A stretch of 64,000 bases of DNA. Source: [Chlorobium] sp. 445. Lineage in GTDB: Bacteria; Bacteroidota; Chlorobiia; Chlorobiales; Thermochlorobacteraceae. This document shows positions 9,069 to 18,665 of this stretch, in pieces (positions within the stretch are counted from its first letter, which is position 1; each line of letters starts with the position of its first letter). A model generated the notes under the pieces. It did not search any database and was not told the origin of the DNA. It saw only the letters and a program-made list of their open reading frames with translations. The stretch covers positions 1-64,000 of the forward strand of contig NSLH01000003.1 in the NCBI GenBank assembly GCA_002763895.1, read 5' to 3'. A program made the translations under genes and the position numbers.

Positions 9069-11900
9069 CTACAGTGCATAGGAAATACGAGAATAGAAGT
9101 GTGCTCCGTTAAAGCCAAAGGGCGATGCTCCAGAAAATGGCAAAATTCTGCCACTGTTGGCGTTGTTGGGAATCAAGACCGTGCGGTCTGGGTAAATGTT
9201 GAAAATGTTGGTGCCACCGACAGCAATGGTCAGCTTATCAAAAAACCGATATGAGACATCAAGATCGGTAATCCAGCGCGCCCCGAAGGTTTGATCGAAG
9301 ACCGTAATGTCAGGATAGATTACGTTGTTAATAGTTATAGTTGGGTTGAGCTCAGGGAGTTGACCAAAGGCTGGGGCAGCAATTTCGCCAAAACGTACTG
9401 TGCGTATCATGACCGCAAGATCACCATAGCTGTAGTTGAGCATCAGGTTCAAGTTGGTCTGCGGTTGACCACGCTCAATGCGGAAGCGTTCTACACGGTC
9501 AATGAGCGTCTCTTCAAGTTGACCAAGCTCAGGTGGTGTTGGGGTGTTGATGTTCGTGATCTGATTTTGCGTAAAATTGAACCCAGCCGTGAAGCGCAGC
9601 ACCCCATACTGACCTAAGTCCGCCGTGTAGCGTGCAACGACATCGACGCCCTGTGTGCGGGTATCAATCGCATTGGTAAAGAAGCGCCCTCCGCCCACAC
9701 CAGAAAAGCCACGACTGTTGAGGAAGTTGCGAATCGCAGGACCTATAAAGTTCCCGGAGAGGACAATGCGATCTGTTACTGTGATATTGTAGTAGTCAAT
9801 CGTGAGCGAAAAATTAGGCGAGGGATCGAGCGTAAGTCCGCCAGCTAAATTAAGTGTGCGTTCAGGTTTAAGGGGCTGCGCTCCCAGTGCTCTTGCAACA
9901 GGATCATCGACCGTAAAGGTTTTGATTTCAAATGGCACACCACCGATAAAGTTTGTGGAGACTGTTGAGAAACCAATTTGTTGCATTGAGGGCGCACGGA
10001 ATCCAGTGCTGACGGAGCCACGAATCGCATAACCTTTGAGGAATTCAAAGCGGAAAGCAGCTTTGCCGTTGAGAGTTGAACCAAAATCGCTAAAGTTCTC
10101 AAAACGACCTGCGAGATTAAGTAAAAAGTTATCGGTAAAGTTTTGCTCCACTTCTGTGTAAAAGGCAAAGCTATTGCGACCAATGGATTTGGCATCAATT
10201 GGCTGGAAACCGGGAAAGACTTGGATACCAGCTGCAGCAAGTCCGCCACGTGTGCCATTAGGACGCAACACAAGTGTATCAGGTCCTCTGCCACGCATGT
10301 ATGAGGCGGGCTCGCCTTCACGAATGCCATACTGGTCGTTGCGGTACTCTGCACCCAGCGACAAATTCAATGGTGCGCTCAGACCCCAATAGAACTGTGT
10401 GTGTGCATCGGCATTGACGGTTGTTTGGAAAAATGAAATGGTACCAGCGTATGCCGAAGTCGGGGTCGGTGAACCAACAGGTAAGCCCAAAATCGGGGCG
10501 TCTTGTGCAGAGACAAGTGCCCCAAGTGAAGCATTGTTACTATTAGCGACGTTAAAGTCAAGATAATTTCTGCCATGAACGGCGCCGAAGTTTAAATCCC
10601 ACGTACCGGCTTTCCCCTCAATACCGGCTGAGAAAGAAAGGTCATAGATATTAGTGCGAATGGCAGGCAAAAAGCCATCAGGATGCAAGCTGACAATATT
10701 TCCGTTTGCATCGCGAGAGCGGGCGACGCGATCATCTTGCGGCGGTCGGAAAAAGCCCGTAGCATCGCCGCGCCGATAGCCAAAGCCGCCGAAGCTATAA
10801 ACAGCAAAAACCTCTGAAATAGGCACAGACAGGTTAAAGAAGAGCGTCCCATCGGTCGTTGCAGCATCTCCAAAGCGGTGATTGATGCGGTTTGCAGTAG
10901 CTTCTCTTGGGTCAGGATTGCCATTAACGAGCGGGTAGAGCTGGCGCTCATCACGCCCAGAGCGATTGGTAAAACCTCGGTCGCGCACCTCGCCACTAAG
11001 GTTCAAAAAGCCATTTTCGCCCAGTTTAAAGCTATGCGACACATCTGCTTGCAAGACCCGGCCATCACCTTCAATATTCTGACCGAATTGCGCAGAGATA
11101 TTGGTAGGGGCATCTTTTTTGAGAATGATGTTGATAACACCTGAAATGGCATCCGAGCCGTATTGTGCAGCGGCACCATCGCGCAAAATTTCAATGCGTT
11201 CGATTGCACTTGCAGGAATAGCATTCAAATCAACCGCTGCTGCACCCCGACCAATCGAGCCATTGACATTGACCAGTGCCGCTGTGTGCCGACGCTTGCC
11301 ATTAAGCAGCACCAACACTTGGTCAGGACCCATGCCGCGTAGGGTTGCTGGACGGATGTGGTCTGTTCCATCCGTGATAGAAGGGCGCGGAAAATTGTAA
11401 GAAGGCACAAGAAATTGCAAAATCTGGTTGGTTTCAACTTGCCCCATCTGACGAATTTCCTTTGCCGTAATGATGTCAATCGGAGCAGGGGATTCAGTAA
11501 CGGTGCGATCGCTGCGGCGTGTGCCTGTAACCACAAGTTCTTGCGCTTGCACAAACGTCTCTGTAAGCACAAAATTCTTGGTTACAGTTTCGCCAGGACC
11601 AACTTTGACTTTTTCAGTTATAGGTGAATACCCAATGCTAGAGACACGCAATGTGTATTCGCCTGCTGGCACGCGAAAACTGTAGCGACCATCAGCTTGT
11701 GACACCGTGCCAAGCTTAGAGTCAACGACTTGAATGCGCACGAAGGGCAGCGGTTCGCCGAACTTGGCATCTGTGATCCTGCCCGTAATTGTGCCATAAT
11801 CTGTCTGTGCCTTTATGGTGCCTGGCAAAAAGATAGAGATAAGGCTCAGCATCAACACAAGATGCAAAGCCCACTTTGTTTTTGTAGAAAGTATGCTCAT
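9069..11900 (-). CDS. TonB-dependent outer-membrane receptor with carboxypeptidase-regulatory-like domain
   Basis: This outer-membrane active transporter has 943 residues. A signal peptide (about residues 1-31, ending IKAQ) is followed by a CarboxypepD_reg-like domain (about 35-115, TITGRITDAKFGEPLPFVRI). Next come a plug domain (about 130-255, with TLRGMGPDQVLVLLNGKRRH and ERIEILRDGAAAQYGSDAISG) and a 22-strand-type beta barrel ending in an aromatic/hydrophobic C-terminus (YSRISYAL). The ligand is not deducible. No SusD-like partner is adjacent, which argues against a classical glycan utilisation pair. The 329-bp upstream region carries a structured leader (12012-12065). The reading frame is intact throughout, unlike the second receptor in this window. 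Confidence 0.9.
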   Translation of the reverse strand: MSILSTKTKWALHLVLMLSLISIFLPGTIKAQTDYGTITGRITDAKFGEPLPFVRIQVVDSKLGTVSQADGRYSFRVPAGEYTLRVSSIGYSPITEKVKVGPGETVTKNFVLTETFVQAQELVVTGTRRSDRTVTESPAPIDIITAKEIRQMGQVETNQILQFLVPSYNFPRPSITDGTDHIRPATLRGMGPDQVLVLLNGKRRHTAALVNVNGSIGRGAAAVDLNAIPASAIERIEILRDGAAAQYGSDAISGVINIILKKDAPTNISAQFGQNIEGDGRVLQADVSHSFKLGENGFLNLSGEVRDRGFTNRSGRDERQLYPLVNGNPDPREATANRINHRFGDAATTDGTLFFNLSVPISEVFAVYSFGGFGYRRGDATGFFRPPQDDRVARSRDANGNIVSLHPDGFLPAIRTNIYDLSFSAGIEGKAGTWDLNFGAVHGRNYLDFNVANSNNASLGALVSAQDAPILGLPVGSPTPTSAYAGTISFFQTTVNADAHTQFYWGLSAPLNLSLGAEYRNDQYGIREGEPASYMRGRGPDTLVLRPNGTRGGLAAAGIQVFPGFQPIDAKSIGRNSFAFYTEVEQNFTDNFLLNLAGRFENFSDFGSTLNGKAAFRFEFLKGYAIRGSVSTGFRAPSMQQIGFSTVSTNFIGGVPFEIKTFTVDDPVARALGAQPLKPERTLNLAGGLTLDPSPNFSLTIDYYNITVTDRIVLSGNFIGPAIRNFLNSRGFSGVGGGRFFTNAIDTRTQGVDVVARYTADLGQYGVLRFTAGFNFTQNQITNINTPTPPELGQLEETLIDRVERFRIERGQPQTNLNLMLNYSYGDLAVMIRTVRFGEIAAPAFGQLPELNPTITINNVIYPDITVFDQTFGARWITDLDVSYRFFDKLTIAVGGTNIFNIYPDRTVLIPNNANSGRILPFSGASPFGFNGAHFYSRISYAL

Positions 11901-12011
11901 ATGATGCTTTTGTTGTGTTTGTTGAAAGAGAAAGAGTGTGTCAGAAGAAAAACTAAAAAAGTCAGGTAAAAATTCAAGCTCAATAAAGTAACTTAGGCGA
12001 CTTTGGGCAAT

Positions 12012-12065
12012 TTGGCTTCAGGCACAAACGGGTGTGCGCCTGCGGCTGTGAAATTAGAAAGCCAA
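12012..12065 (-). promoter_or_regulatory. Structured leader element upstream of the TonB receptor
   Basis: On the receptor strand an outer 7-bp stem (TTGGCTT, 12059-12065, with AAGCCAA, 12012-12018) encloses an inner helix: CAGG/CCTG then CACA/TGTG, with a 2-nt bulge and a 6-nt loop. It ends about 110 nt before the receptor start. The rest of 11901-12229 shows no gene. I do not recognise a named riboswitch consensus. Confidence 0.4.
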
Positions 12066-12229
12066 GTAGTGCAAAAGAGCTTTTGTATTGAAGAGAAGTG
12101 AGCATGCTAGTGCTGTGCATCGCCAAATATGTCGGTGCAGACTTGAAGACTAATTGCAAAGCGATGCAGCTTTAACTGTTCGGCTCAATGTTTATCGTTT
12201 GCACTGCACATGCTGTGCTCCTGAAATAC

Positions 12230-12598
12230 TTATGCTCTAAACCAACGCTGAGCGTCGTGTGCTGTGCGGAAGACCTGCATCTTAACGCCTGCTACTTCAA
12301 GCAGATTGCCCAGGAATTTGCCAAGACCAAAATGAAGAAAATTGCTAACAATAAGTGCAGTTTTCCCTGAACATTTGTCCTTGAGCGAAATCAGCACGTC
12401 GGCAAAGTCGCGTATCTCCGAGAGTGACGGCAAGTAGTGCAAATGGCACATATCAACCAGAATGTTGAAATCAGGCTTGAAACGGCAATCGCTGGCAACT
12501 TGCAAAATGTGCTCTATGCCTTTCTGGAAATTGCCCACACCTTCGACACGAATAGCAACGAGAGATTCGGATTCCAAAATGTCAAATTCGAAAATCAT
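12230..12598 (-). CDS. Small SpoIIAA/STAS-like hypothetical protein
   Basis: The protein of 122 residues has alternating beta strands and helices (FNILVDMCHLHYLPS, KTALIVSNFLHFGLGKFL, KMQVFRTAHDAQRWF). The final pattern, a strand followed by T..A..W, resembles SpoIIAA-like/STAS-type single-domain proteins found widely in Bacteroidota. No catalytic residue is evident. It stands alone between the receptor's upstream region and yqeY. No strong Shine-Dalgarno is visible before the ATG at 12598. The fold assignment is inference from pattern only. Confidence 0.6.
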   Translation of the reverse strand: MIFEFDILESESLVAIRVEGVGNFQKGIEHILQVASDCRFKPDFNILVDMCHLHYLPSLSEIRDFADVLISLKDKCSGKTALIVSNFLHFGLGKFLGNLLEVAGVKMQVFRTAHDAQRWFRA

Positions 12599-12748
12599 CG
12601 GTCTTGATAAGTCGAACTTAATTGATTCAGGTAACTGATTTGGATACGATTGGATATTTCAGGCAACAACTGTGTTGCAAAGTAAAAATTTTACGTAAAA
12701 TGCAAAACAGATTGGCTTTGAAAATTGGCGTGTGTCTTCAGTTAAGGA

Positions 12749-13207
12749 TTAGTTTGGCAGAAGCTCTTTGGCGATTTTCTGTACCATGCTACCGTCTGCT
12801 TTGCCTTTGAGTTCTTTCATAGCAGCACCCATGACTTTGCCAATGTCTTTAGCCGATGTTGCCCCTACTTGCGAGATAATTTTCTGCACGACGTCTTTTA
12901 CTTCGGCTTCGGAGAGCTGAGCCGGCAAATACTGCTCAATGACGGCAAGTTGCTTGATTTCCTCATCAGCAAGGTCGTGACGCCCGGCTTGCTTAAACTG
13001 CTCAATAGAATCACGTCGGCGTTTGACCATTGCCGTAAGCACTTCAAGTTCCTCTTCAGGCGTAAGATCGCCACGCTGCGCACGCTTTTCAGCGGTTTCT
13101 TTTTCAATAATATCTTTTTTGATAGCGCGTACAGCCTCGAGGCGAATTTTGTCGCCAGCTTTCATAGCAGCTTTGAGGTCTTCGTTAATGCGTTCTTTGA
13201 GCGTCAT
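12749..13207 (-). CDS. yqeY: GatB/YqeY domain-containing protein
   Basis: This is a full-length (152 aa) YqeY-family protein, starting MTLKERINEDLKAAMKAGD at 13207; an upstream in-frame extension to 13267 is not typical of the family. Recognisable segments are RLEAVRAIKKDI, the RRDSIEQFKQAGR motif, EIKQLAVIEQYLP and the C-terminal GKVMGAAMKELKGKADG. YqeY resembles the tRNA-binding tail of GatB and has been linked to tRNA amidotransferase activity, but its exact role is not settled. It is followed upstream by panB on the same strand, 73 bp away. Confidence 0.9.
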   Translation of the reverse strand: MTLKERINEDLKAAMKAGDKIRLEAVRAIKKDIIEKETAEKRAQRGDLTPEEELEVLTAMVKRRRDSIEQFKQAGRHDLADEEIKQLAVIEQYLPAQLSEAEVKDVVQKIISQVGATSAKDIGKVMGAAMKELKGKADGSMVQKIAKELLPN

Positions 13208-13280
13208 GGCTAACAGATTGGGTTTGGTTTGTTTGGTCTTGATTTGAGGTCTTTGATTGCAAAGCAAAGGTCAGACGCTG

Positions 13281-14120
13281 TCAGTAACTTTCATCTTGGC
13301 TTGGAAAATCGCCTTGACGCACGTCGTTGATGTAATTTTTGACGGCGGCGCTGATGATTTCTTCCAAATTCGCGTAGCGACGCACAAATCTTGGATGAAA
13401 TTGTGTGTTAAGCCCAAGCATATCATTGACGACAAGCACCTGTCCATCGCAGGCTGCTCCTGCACCAATGCCGATTGTTGGCACAGAGATTTTCTTCGTT
13501 ACTTTGGCAGCAAGCGCGCTCGGAATTTTCTCCAGCACCAGACTGAAGACTCCCGCGCGCTCCAAATGTTCGGCGTCTTCTATCAATTGTTCCGCTTCGG
13601 CTTGATCCTGCGCGCGAACTTTGTAAGTGCCGAATTTATAAATGGACTGCGGCGTAAGACCTAAATGCCCCATCACAGGAATACCTGCATCAACAATGCG
13701 CTTGACCGCATCGAGAATAGTTTTGCCGCCTTCGAGTTTAACGGCATGGCAGCCCGTTTCTTTCATAATTCGACCCGCATTTCTAAGCGCCTCTTCAGAG
13801 GAGAGTTGATAGGACATAAACGGCATATCAGCAACAATCATGGCGCGGCGTGTTGCAGCATGAACACCACGCACAACGGCTTTAACATGATAAATCATTT
13901 CATCGACCGTGATGGGCAAAGTGGTTTCATTGCCCGAAAAAACATTGCTAGCAGAATCCCCGACGAGCACGATGTCAATGCCTGCAAGATCCAACAGGCG
14001 TGCAGTCGTAAAATCATAGGCTGTAAGCACAGCAATTTTTTCGCCACGTTTTTTCATTTCCACGACTGAACGAGTGGTCACTTGGCGCGTTACGGTTTTA
14101 CTATCTAACTGTGTCGACAT
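13281..14120 (-). CDS. panB: 3-methyl-2-oxobutanoate hydroxymethyltransferase
   Basis: PanB makes ketopantoate from 2-oxoisovalerate and methylene-tetrahydrofolate, the first committed step of pantothenate and coenzyme A synthesis in the cytosol. The 279-residue protein has normal length. Typical blocks are ITVLTAYD-like [16 protein letters not shown], the metal/substrate site [34 protein letters not shown] and the C-terminal [22 protein letters not shown] (beta/alpha)8 barrel is expected. No other pan gene is adjacent. It lies between yqeY and rpsO on the same strand, and an intrinsic terminator separates it from rpsO, so it probably has its own promoter. Confidence 0.95.
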   Translation of the reverse strand: MSTQLDSKTVTRQVTTRSVVEMKKRGEKIAVLTAYDFTTARLLDLAGIDIVLVGDSASNVFSGNETTLPITVDEMIYHVKAVVRGVHAATRRAMIVADMPFMSYQLSSEEALRNAGRIMKETGCHAVKLEGGKTILDAVKRIVDAGIPVMGHLGLTPQSIYKFGTYKVRAQDQAEAEQLIEDAEHLERAGVFSLVLEKIPSALAAKVTKKISVPTIGIGAGAACDGQVLVVNDMLGLNTQFHPRFVRRYANLEEIISAAVKNYINDVRQGDFPSQDESY

Positions 14121-14147
14121 AACTCAAAAAGCCTGTTAGAATAGACG

Positions 14148-14171
14148 AAAAAACCCTGCGCAGCGGCAGGG
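14148..14171 (-). terminator. Intrinsic terminator of rpsO
   Basis: On the minus strand CCCTGC-CGCTGC-GCAGGG forms a 6-bp GC stem (arms 14166-14171 and 14154-14159), followed by six T residues (14153-14148). This is a textbook rho-independent terminator about 30 bp after the rpsO stop. Confidence 0.85.
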
Positions 14172-14201
14172 CTTGCAAGCATAAGCCGCGCTTACGCAGT
14201 G

Positions 14202-14471
14202 TTACTTACGAATATCAAGATCGGTGATAAGTTTGCGGTAGCGCATAATGTCGGTTTTCTGTAAATAACTCAGCAAGCGCTTACGCTTACCGACCAGCTT
14301 AAGCAACCCGTAGCGCGAGTGATTGTCTTTGACATGCGTCTTAAGATGCTCGGTAAGCTGGTTAATATGCTCGGTGAGCAGCGCAACCTGCACTTCGGTC
14401 GACCCTGTATTTTGCGCAGAACCGCCAAAACGCGCAATAAGCTCAGCTTTTTTCTCTTTTGTTAGAGGCAT
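14202..14471 (-). CDS. rpsO: 30S ribosomal protein S15
   Basis: S15 binds the central domain of 16S rRNA and is a primary binder in small-subunit assembly. The 89-residue protein starts [12 protein letters not shown] at 14471, the normal length; the longer in-frame extension to 14561 lies over the end of argS and is not S15 sequence. The conserved block [21 protein letters not shown], the [13 protein letters not shown] motif and the YLQKTD..RY tail are present. It is followed by a strong intrinsic terminator and preceded by argS on the same strand. Confidence 0.97.
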   Translation of the reverse strand: MPLTKEKKAELIARFGGSAQNTGSTEVQVALLTEHINQLTEHLKTHVKDNHSRYGLLKLVGKRKRLLSYLQKTDIMRYRKLITDLDIRK

Positions 14472-14557
14472 GATAAAAAAGTCGTTACAAGGTTTGGAAA
14501 ATTGAGCGCAGAATATAAACGTTTTTTGCATTGCAGCAAAAGCAGAAAAGAGAGGCT

Positions 14558-16245
14558 TCACATCCGCTCAGGTGCAGTAATCCCCAAAATCTTAAAGCCA
14601 TTCTTCAGAACCTGCCGCGTTGCCAGTGAAAGATAAAGGCGCGACTTCATTACAGGCTCCGCTTCACCAACAATTCGACACTCCACATAAAACTTGTGAA
14701 ATGCCGTGGCAACGTCGTTGAGGTAAGTGATAAGTTTTTGTGGCTCTAACTGTGCCACTGCAAGGTCAACAGCTTCGGGGAAACGCATCAGAGTTTTAGC
14801 TAAATCAAGTTCTTCCTTGAGTGAAAGATGTTGAAGCATGTCGTATTCAGATGCCTTCGGCTCAAAGCCGCTGGTCTCTGCGGCAACACGCAAAATGCCA
14901 CAAATACGCGCATGCGCATACTGCAAGTAAAACACGGGATTATCGCTCGATTGCTTCTTGGCAAGATCTAAGTCAAAATTCAGGTGTGTGTCCTTCGAGC
15001 GCATAATAAAGAAAAAGCGTGTGGCATCGGCACCAACTTCATCAATAAGATCATCGAGCAGCTCAGCATTGCCTTTGCGCGTCGACATCTTAACGACTTC
15101 GCCGTTGACAACTGTCGTAACAAACTGGTGAATAGCAACTCTGACAATACTGGTGTCGTAGCCTAATGCACTTAAAGCGCGCAATACATCGGGATATTCG
15201 TCAATGTGGTCGGCACCGAAGACATCGACAATCAAATCAAATCCGCGATCAAATTTGGTAATGTGATAAGCAATGTCAGGTAAGCGGTAAGTCGGCTCCC
15301 CATTGGATTTGACGAGAACAGTATCGACAGGCACTTCTTCTTTTGTCTCTTTGCTGACCACTTTCTTACCCAGCAGCGAGGTCTTGAACCAGATTGCGCC
15401 ATCTTTGTGCTCTATCAAACCACGCTTGCGCAGTTCTTCAAGAACGCGGTCGTTAGCATTTGGCGCATCGCATTCACGACGGTAGAGCTCGAGTTCATTA
15501 AAAAATGAGTCATGCACGATGCCTAAACGACGCAACGTGGTCTTGATGGAATCAAAAATTTCAGCTTCTGCGAAGTCTTTGAAAAAGTATGGTGAAGCGC
15601 TGTCTTTTTTGGAGTCGCCGTATTGGGCATAAATCTTTTCTGCAATATCCTTAATGTAACTGCCTTGATAGTAATCGCTGGGAAAATCAACCCGAACACC
15701 ACAGCGCTCAAGGTAGCGCAGTCTGACCGACTCGCCTAAGATGCGCATTTGTCGCCCTGCATTGTTGAAGTAGTATTCGCGTGTAACGGTGTAGCCTTGT
15801 GCCTCAAGCAAGTTGGCGATGGTGTCGCCAATCACGCCGCCACGACCGCGCCCAACTGTCAGCGGTCCAGTCGGATTGGCGCTCACATATTCAACGATGG
15901 CTTTTTTGCCTGCACCGATTTCAGAGCAGCCGTAGCGTTCGCCTTGTAGCAAGATGTTCTGAACCGATTTAACGACAAATGGCTTGGCGAAATAAAAATT
16001 GATGAAGCCTGCGCCGGCAACTTCAGTGCGCTCGACTGTATCGGTGCTAAAAGGCAGTTTGCTGACAATGTCAGATGCAATTTGGCGCGGATTTTTTTGA
16101 GCTCTTTTGCTAGCACCATAGCAATGTTGGTGGAGGCATCGCCGAAGCGCTCATCAGCAGGTTTTTCTATAAGAATCTCACGAGACGGTGCCGCACCAAG
16201 TTCTAGCAGCGCCGATTGAATACCTGAGACAAGAAGTTCTTTCAT
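14558..16245 (-). CDS. argS: Arginyl-tRNA synthetase (one frameshift)
   Basis: ArgS charges tRNA-Arg. The N-terminal additional domain runs to about residue 110 ([32 protein letters not shown]). The catalytic domain contains [13 protein letters not shown], the class I signature position reading TVGR instead of HVGH, and [19 protein letters not shown] serves as the KMSKS loop, and the anticodon-binding helical domain ends GITAPERM. A missing A in the run 16092-16098 breaks the frame between KELKK and [10 protein letters not shown]. Corrected, the protein is about 562 residues. Its start overlaps the DUF3078 stop by 4 bp (ATGA), suggesting coupled translation. Confidence 0.9.
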
Positions 16246-17207
16246 TGATTTGAAATTTTAAAACTCACGGCAAGTTCAAGTGTCTGCTGCAATTGCAGTT
16301 GTTTGCTGATATTTTCTTGATAGAGCAAAACAAGTGTTAAGCGTGTATCTAGAAAGTTATTGAACTTTAGGAAAACTGTCAGTTTCTCACTGACTTCCAG
16401 TGCGCCCAAACGCGCAAATGGAGCAAAGAGTTGCGTTTGCGTCCGAAAGGTTACACTCTTAAAGACTTCAACCAGCCATATGGCAAAGAACTCAACGCCA
16501 GCGCGGATGTTGATGCGCTCAATTTCGGGAGTTGTGCGGTCGTCAGCAAAATTCGGGAAACGACTCGTAAAAATCTCGCGTGCGGCAAGACCCAAAGAAA
16601 TACGCAAAGAATCTGACATAGCAAATGCTAAGCCTAAACTCTGGACACTGTAAGCGGGATCGAAAAATGCAGAAATCTGCGGTGCAGAGGGTTGAGAAAA
16701 ATCAATTCCGTCTGCAAACTGTGTGCGCAGCGAAGCAGAAAATTGTGGCGAAAGCCAAGCCCCAATGTGGTACTTGAGAAAGGTCGTGATGTCCAAAATA
16801 TCATTGGTCTTTCGAAAAGAGCCTTCTATCAAGGTTTGACCAAATTCACCCAAAAAGCGTGTTTCCCATAGCCATACTCCTTCTCGGTATCGCAGCAGCA
16901 CATTTAAGCCGCTCGACCACGCTACAGCATTCACGCCGCCGCCGACCCAATTGCTAAAAGTTGCCTGCACAATTGAAAGATTTGGACGAATCTCATAGAG
17001 AAATGCAGGCGGCGGAGAAGCACGCACAAAGCGCTGGCGCACCTCTATAGTCTGAACAACAGCTGTCGTATCCCCGCTTTGTGTCGTATCGGATTGGATG
17101 ATGCGTGTCTCTTTGCTGATTTCGCGCAGAAGTTGTGCTTGCGCAAGCGGCAGGTGCAAGTTCAAGCTCAAGAAAAAAAGAGTAAGACGAGTGGGCACAG
17201 AGAGCAT
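16242..17207 (-). CDS. DUF3078 domain outer-membrane-type protein
   Basis: The protein has about 321 residues from MLSVPTRLTLFF at 17207, chosen because it opens a clean signal peptide ending near AQAQ; longer in-frame starts would bury that signal. DUF3078 features follow: SNWVGGGVNAVAWSSGLN near residue 95, then many alternating amphipathic strands and a C-terminal strand pair rich in leucine and glutamine. This suggests an outer-membrane beta barrel. DUF3078 proteins are typical of Bacteroidota/Chlorobi and have no established function. It is translationally coupled to argS downstream, an odd partnership that looks like simple co-transcription. Confidence 0.8.
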   Translation of the reverse strand: MLSVPTRLTLFFLSLNLHLPLAQAQLLREISKETRIIQSDTTQSGDTTAVVQTIEVRQRFVRASPPPAFLYEIRPNLSIVQATFSNWVGGGVNAVAWSSGLNVLLRYREGVWLWETRFLGEFGQTLIEGSFRKTNDILDITTFLKYHIGAWLSPQFSASLRTQFADGIDFSQPSAPQISAFFDPAYSVQSLGLAFAMSDSLRISLGLAAREIFTSRFPNFADDRTTPEIERINIRAGVEFFAIWLVEVFKSVTFRTQTQLFAPFARLGALEVSEKLTVFLKFNNFLDTRLTLVLLYQENISKQLQLQQTLELAVSFKISNQ

Positions 17208-17402
17208 AGCGTTGAAGTGCTGCAGTAGTGGAATAAGAAACTTGCATGCAATCTTGCTCGACCCAAAGTCCGCTTGCCATGACGCACCCACATCATGAGC
17301 CTAAAAGAAGCAGAAAGATACAAATCTGCACGGAATATTTTCAGAAGGTGTGAATGATGAACAGTAGGGTTAGAATTTCATATTTTTGTGCCTTGATCAA
17401 AA

Positions 17403-18665
17403 ATGATGGATAACAAGACACAGACTGACCCCTACGCAGTTTTCAAAATCAAGGATTATCGGTTTTTTCTTGCCGCACGATTTGCTGTGGTGCTAGGCGT
17501 ACAAGTGCAAGGCGTTGCTGTAGGCTGGCAAGTCTATGAACTGACCAAAGACCCGCTGTCGTTAGGGTTGGTTGGGTTATCCGAAGCCATACCAGCGCTG
17601 TCAGTTGCACTGTATGCTGGCTATGTCGTCGACCGCACAAATCGTAAAACCTTACTGATGCTATCGCTCGTGGCGCTGCTGTGCTGTGCGCTGGCGTTGC
17701 TGGGTTTTGCCTACTTGTCAAGCGTAACAGAGACATTTGGCGCACTGGCGATTTATGCGGTAGTGTTTCTGTCAGGACTTGCGCGTGGCTTTTTAAGTCC
17801 AGCCATGTTTTCCTTAGCTGCACAAATTGTGCCACGCACACTCTACGCCAACATGGCATCTTGGAACAGTGCATCGTTTGAGACTGCCTCAATTTTAGGA
17901 CCAGCCTTAGGTGGATTGATGTATGGCGCTCTGGGCGCACAGGGTGCCTATGCCCTCGATGTGGTATTGATGGCACTGTCAATTCTCGCCTTAGCTGGCG
18001 TGCTTTCACCACCGACGCCCACACCAAAAGAAGATGAATCAATCTTAGAAAACATTCTGGCAGGTGTGCGCTTTATTTTCAAAAACCAAGTGATTTTAGG
18101 AGCACTTTCGCTGGATATGTTTGCGGTCCTATTTGGCGGCGCTGTGGCGCTGCTGCCGGTCTATGCCTCCGAAATCTTGAACGTAGGTCCCGAAGGACTC
18201 GGTGTGCTGCGCGCTGCACCGTCTGTGGGTGCTGTGCTGACCGCCCTGCTGGTGGCACATCGACCGTTCGGTAAAAATGCAGGTAAAGTGTTGCTCTTGA
18301 GCGTAGCAGGGTTCGGACTGTGCATCATTGGCTTTGGACTTTCAACAAATTTTTATCTTTCTCTCATGATGCTGGCTGCAAGCGGAATGTTTGACAGCGT
18401 CAGCGTGATTATTCGCTCAACAATTTTGCAAATGATGACACCCGACGACATGCGTGGGCGCGTCTCAGCTGTCAATACGATGTTTATTGGCTCTTCAAAC
18501 GAAATTGGAGCATTTGAATCGGGTGTCGCAGCCAAACTCTTAGGCACAGTGCCCTCCGTCGTCTTTGGTGGCAGCATCACCTTGCTGGTTGTGCTCATCG
18601 TGATGGGGCTTGCACCAAAATTGCGACAGCTGAGTTTTCTTGAACCTGCTCAAAGCAAGCTCTAA
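17403..18665 (+). CDS. Major facilitator superfamily transporter (MFS_3-like)
   Basis: The protein has 420 residues and about 12 predicted membrane segments. It shows the N-terminal FRFFLAARF-like opening (YRFFLAARFAVVLGVQ), the loop 2-3 motif YAGYVVDRTNRKTLL of MFS carriers, and a mid-protein cytoplasmic loop (PPTPTPKEDESILE). MDMRGRVSAVN-like PDDMRGRVSAVNTMF near residue 358 is typical of the MFS_3 branch (enterobactin exporter EntS-like). The substrate cannot be told. It starts ATGATGGAT at 17403. Its stop overlaps the ATG of xdhC by one base, so the two are probably co-transcribed. Confidence 0.85.
   Translation: MMDNKTQTDPYAVFKIKDYRFFLAARFAVVLGVQVQGVAVGWQVYELTKDPLSLGLVGLSEAIPALSVALYAGYVVDRTNRKTLLMLSLVALLCCALALLGFAYLSSVTETFGALAIYAVVFLSGLARGFLSPAMFSLAAQIVPRTLYANMASWNSASFETASILGPALGGLMYGALGAQGAYALDVVLMALSILALAGVLSPPTPTPKEDESILENILAGVRFIFKNQVILGALSLDMFAVLFGGAVALLPVYASEILNVGPEGLGVLRAAPSVGAVLTALLVAHRPFGKNAGKVLLLSVAGFGLCIIGFGLSTNFYLSLMMLAASGMFDSVSVIIRSTILQMMTPDDMRGRVSAVNTMFIGSSNEIGAFESGVAAKLLGTVPSVVFGGSITLLVVLIVMGLAPKLRQLSFLEPAQSKL

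Noticed and set aside
9845-10354. Antisense or off-frame open reading frame in the TonB receptor (169 codons)
   Set aside because: It overlaps a long conserved receptor frame, has low-complexity composition and no recognisable motif.
11901-12229. Cobalamin or TPP riboswitch before the TonB receptor
   Set aside because: The pairing is real but conserved boxes of those families are not visible.
12188-12370. 60-codon plus-strand frame over the SpoIIAA-like gene
   Set aside because: It overlaps the better minus-strand gene and the receptor leader and has no recognisable content.
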